A stretch of DNA of 64,000 nt from Oppiella nova (taxonomy: Eukaryota; Arthropoda; Arachnida; Sarcoptiformes; Oppiidae). Within the stretch, counting starts at the first letter, position 1; every line of letters starts with the position of its first letter. The stretch is taken from assembly GCA_905397405.1 (NCBI GenBank), contig CAJPVJ010000023.1, forward strand, positions 1 through 64,000, in the 5' to 3' direction. The notes below the pieces were generated by a model. It was given only the letters and a program-made list of their open reading frames with translations, did not search any database and was not told the origin of the DNA. Below, in pieces: positions 60,528-64,000 of the stretch. The position numbers and the translations under genes are program-made.

Positions 60528-61061
60528 TCAATATCTCACTCAACGCTAGTCAATGAAATCGCGATTTTAATTCACTTTTAATGTTTGTTAAAGTTGTAAA
60601 TGAAATTAATTTAATAAATTTATGGCTTTTATTTAATTGCAATTACTTTATTGTACAGTATTTTAAACGTCAAATGTTTTACAATATTATGTGTTCACTA
60701 TATACTGTATTTCATATAAATATGGTTTTTGAGTTAATCCATTTGCCAGGACTGTTAGACTGGTTATCTAACTATGACCATAATATTCTATCAGTGGTGA
60801 GACATAGACTACCTGTGCGCACAGGTGTGTCGGTCTATGCATGTGATGGCATCCAATCATATGATGGGAAGGCGTCTCCAAAACAGCCAAACATTGGAAA
60901 CAATATTTTAATCAAAAGTTGTGATGATTTGTACGAAAAGTGAATTAATTGGAAATGTTTTGAACGATTCAAACGGATTTGGTTTGACATCGAAACACAT
61001 TTCAATCACAAAACCAAAGACCTTATCATCGAAGTGGTGATCGTTTAGTGGGAACAACACA
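60523..61061. other. Spacer between Slingshot and GGPS1
   Basis: This 539-bp AT-rich spacer holds an AATAAA at 60613-60618, a plausible Slingshot poly(A) signal about 90 nt after the stop. The GGPS1 promoter should lie in its second half. No further gene is recognised. Confidence 0.5.
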
Positions 61062-62447
61062 ATGACAGACAATGAACCACAGAAGGAGAAGGTATGATAA
61101 TAATGGCTAAAGTGGTGGTCGAGTAGTGTTTGATCCGGACATTGATGTGATGTATAGATCCTGTTAGAGCCGTACAACTATTTGCTTCAATGCAGTGGTA
61201 AACAGATCCGCACGAAACTGATTCACGTATGCATTGAGTGATTGAGTGGTTCACTGATGGACTCATTGACTGATTCACTCTCATGTGATGACCACTTGTT
61301 TGTTGGCATCGTTGCAGGCATTCAACCATTGGTTTCAAATACCAGGCGACAAGTTGTCAGTAATCAGTGATATCGTGGAAATGCTACACAACGCCAGTCT
61401 TCTGATCGATGACATCGAAGACAACTCCATTCTTCGCAGAGGAATACCTGTCGCCCACAACATCTATGGCATCGCTTCGACCATCAATTCTGCTAATTAT
61501 GTGTATTTCCTGAGCCTCGAGAAGACCATCAAAGAGTTGCCGAAACAATCGGTCTCTGAGGCGGTCCTTATATTTACGGAACAGCTCTTAGAGCTGCACA
61601 GAGGACAGGGTCTGACATGACATGAAACGAGTGACCAATGATTGTGTTGATTATAACGGTGTGTATTGTCTGAAGGAATGGACATCTATTGGAGGGATTC
61701 ATTCAAATGTCCGACAGAAGAGCAGTACTTAGATATGATTGGCCGCAAAACCGGTGGTCTCTTCGGACTGGGAGTCAAACTCATGCAACTGTTCAGCGAT
61801 GATAAGCGCGACTACAGTCGACTCATTGGCTTTTTGGGCACATATTTCCAGATTAGAGACGATTTCGCAAACCTTAAGTCCCTTCAGGTCTGATATAATG
61901 ATTATACGATTAATGATAAGGAAAAGTGAATGAAATGTTAAATGTTTGCATCATTTGATGGTTTGATGGGTCAGTACGAGGAGAACAAGAGTTATTGCGA
62001 GGACTTAACTGAAGGCAAGTTCTCATTCCCTATCGTTCACGGAATCCGTAGTCAACCAAACGACTCGACACTTATGAGTAATTCAATTATCTATTATTTG
62101 TCATTCAATGACAACATTTCATCAAATAATTACACCTTTTAGTTATAATGACTTATCATATGATTGAGTCATTCATTCAATGCCACATCCATGAGTGAAA
62201 CGTACAGTAATTGTATTTTAATGTTTGTTTGCATTGAATGATGCAATGAATTGCAGATATATTACGGCAGAGGACTAAAAACGTTGAGCTCAAGAAATAT
62301 GCGGTCGAGAAGTTGGAATCGTTTGGATCTTTTGAGTACACATTGAAGACGTTGGACGACATCAACACCAATACGAGGCAAGAGCTGGAATCTCTGGGCG
62401 GTAACCCACACCTCTCACAGCTTCTGGATTATCTTAAGATTATTTAA
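61062..62447 (+). CDS. GGPS1: Geranylgeranyl diphosphate synthase (type III)
   Basis: This enzyme condenses farnesyl diphosphate with isopentenyl diphosphate to make the C20 geranylgeranyl diphosphate used to prenylate Rho and Rab GTPases. Six exons (61062-61091, 61158-61226, 61318-61609, 61676-61887, 61975-62077, 62257-62447) join in frame to 298 residues; human GGPS1 has 300. The first aspartate-rich motif is seen in [10 protein letters not shown] (DDxxD), with [11 protein letters not shown] after it. The family hallmark [10 protein letters not shown] spans intron 3, and [10 protein letters not shown] is the second Asp-rich region. [16 protein letters not shown] carries the catalytic Lys. 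The start [10 protein letters not shown] is a ten-codon exon ending in phase 0 before [10 protein letters not shown], as in other GGPS1 proteins. It follows Slingshot on the same strand and converges on guanylate kinase. Confidence 0.94.
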
Positions 62448-63085
62448 TCGCTTTCCATATTGAATACTATTTTTACTAATTTAAATCAGTTATTAAATAA
62501 ACATTTTTTATACATTGAATTGAATTGAATGCGTGATTTCTAACCAATGCTCGTGATTTGACATCAAATTAATTACAGGTATCGTCGAGAGATTACATGC
62601 AATGCATTATCAATAGGATTGATGCAATTTGTCGGACAATTAAAATATACAGAATATAATGTTATAGAATACTATCATAAGTTATACAAGTAATACAGTA
62701 CAGTATATAGAATCTATAATATAATAGATAAAATGAATATAAGCTATGAATGTTATATGAAATAGTAGTCATAGTTTGGCTTACTATTCAGTGATAACAT
62801 ATCTATTGTCTCGAAATTATATATAAACTTAATTATAGAAAAAATTGTATAAATGAATCAAAGAAATACTGTGTAAATAAACCAATAAAAAAAAGAATAC
62901 ATAAAATATATACTTTTAAAAAATTAATACTATTTAAAAACCAATAATTTGTAATTTACGGTATACGGTAATATTTTTTTTGTTATAATCTCTGGGATCA
63001 GGGCTCACATTCCTCGTGAAAACTTCAGAGCATTTATATCCTGTCATATAAATCATACAATTAGTGAATGACTTATAAATTCATG
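62448..63085. other. Convergent spacer between GGPS1 and guanylate kinase
   Basis: This 638-bp AT-rich spacer holds the two 3' UTRs. A plus-strand AATAAA at 62496-62501, about 50 nt after the GGPS1 stop, is its likely poly(A) signal. Nothing else is recognised. Confidence 0.5.
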
Positions 63086-64000
63086 TCACATGAATACCTC
63101 AACAATGAATTGTCGCAAATCATTGTATGCGTCGTCTATTCGGTCGTTAATTATAGTCAAATCAAAAACACCATTAGTTTCGCCGAATTGCATCTCATCG
63201 ATAGCGCGCTTAAGCCGTCTTTGAATCGCATCCTCGCTCTCAGTGCCACGACTTCTCAAACGTTTTTCCTAAAGTTAATCAGTTTTAGACATTTATAGAT
63301 GTTTGGGAAGAACAGGGTCTCAATTCTTACCAATACATCCATATTCGGTGGTTTAATGAACACAAATCTTGGGTTTAGATCTGTTTTCTTGAGATTCTTG
63401 ACGCCTTCGATCTCGACGTCTAGAATACATATTTTGCCACAATTTTGAACGTCTTTCACAGCCTTTTTACTGTAAATTCGTTCAAATTTAGACACATGTG
63501 CTCAATAAGTGGACACATTTTATGAGGTGTGGAATGGTATGTATGGATGGATACCTCGTTCCGTAATAGTTATTCGAGAATTGTGTGAATTCAAGGAATT
63601 CTTGTCTTTCAATACTCTTCTCGAACTCGTCGTGACTTATAAAATGATATTCTATTCAATAAAAAGTTTATATTTAGTAAACAATTCACTTATGAAACAA
63701 ACATTAAGTTATGAGACAAACCTCTGCCGTTGACTTCACCGACACGTGGCTTACGAGTTGTATCTATAAGTAAAATAAATATATTAAATAGATATAAATG
63801 TTTTAATTGTACAAAACGTGTATAGATTATGAAACAAACTTACGAGAAATACTGAATCCGAAGCAGTCCTGGAACTCATCCATTAATTGCTTCAATAGTG
63901 TACTCTTACCACTACCTGAGGGACCGGTCAGTACCAGAGGACTGGGACCGATTGGCAGTTGCGATGAAGTCCAGCATATGTTGAGACCTGGCTTATATCG
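63086..64000 (-). CDS. GUK1: Guanylate kinase, N-terminal end cut off by the window edge
   Basis: Guanylate kinase phosphorylates GMP to GDP with ATP, feeding GTP pools. Five minus-strand exons (64000-63844, 63763-63722, 63651-63555, 63469-63331, 63268-63086) join in frame. Reading from the window edge: a P-loop in [18 protein letters not shown], the GMP-binding FGFSIS|HTTRKPR across an intron, then [13 protein letters not shown]. Next come [20 protein letters not shown] with the catalytic-core Asp, and the lid and C-terminal helix region ([32 protein letters not shown]). The frame ends at TGA, 63086-63088. No in-frame start codon is present before 64000, so at least the N-terminus and start lie outside. 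The domain is otherwise complete and near the usual length of about 200 residues. Confidence 0.93.

Noticed and set aside
63068-63298. Plus-strand 76-codon frame at the right edge
   Set aside because: It is the reverse-strand shadow of the last guanylate kinase exon.

Overview
The window looks like nuclear DNA of an arthropod, most likely a mite (Acari). Spacers are very AT-rich. Most introns are 50-110 bp with GT-AG ends. A gene for the arthropod extracellular-matrix giant Dumpy fills the middle. Words such as GAATGCATTGAATG and TACTGTA recur between genes. The mite call is an inference from gene content and texture; no species can be named from the sequence alone.

Layout, left to right. 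434-1473 (-) ADP/ATP translocase. 3654-5715 (+) a B3GALNT2-type glycosyltransferase, meeting tail to tail, 85 bp apart, 5801-6931 (-) the BCKDH E1-beta subunit. 7554-13049 (+) nucleoporin Nup205, sharing a 622-bp divergent spacer with BCKDHB; that spacer holds a nested inverted repeat. 13569-16615 (+) an in-frame fusion of two zinc fingers with a NIF3L1-like domain. About 17166/19553-20883 (+) a short PI3K regulatory subunit (p60/p55 type: SH2-iSH2-SH2). 20884-29367 is an 8.5-kb AT-rich spacer in which I recognise no gene. 29368-53247 (+) dumpy: about 36 coding exons, every junction in phase 1, about 6,291 residues, including one uninterrupted 11.3-kb exon. 56557-60522 (+) the Slingshot cofilin phosphatase. 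61062-62447 (+) geranylgeranyl diphosphate synthase, tail to tail with guanylate kinase (63086 to beyond 64000, -), which the window edge cuts off at its N-terminal end.

The genes are unrelated housekeeping and structural loci, not a cluster or operon. Loose functional links exist: Slingshot and PI3K act on actin and growth signalling, and Dumpy links epidermis to cuticle. No complete transposon, virus-derived element, rRNA or tRNA gene or CRISPR array was recognised. Exon-intron models were built by hand from splice consensus, reading-frame continuity and remembered family sequences. Introns quoted as frame-consistent were checked by counting bases.
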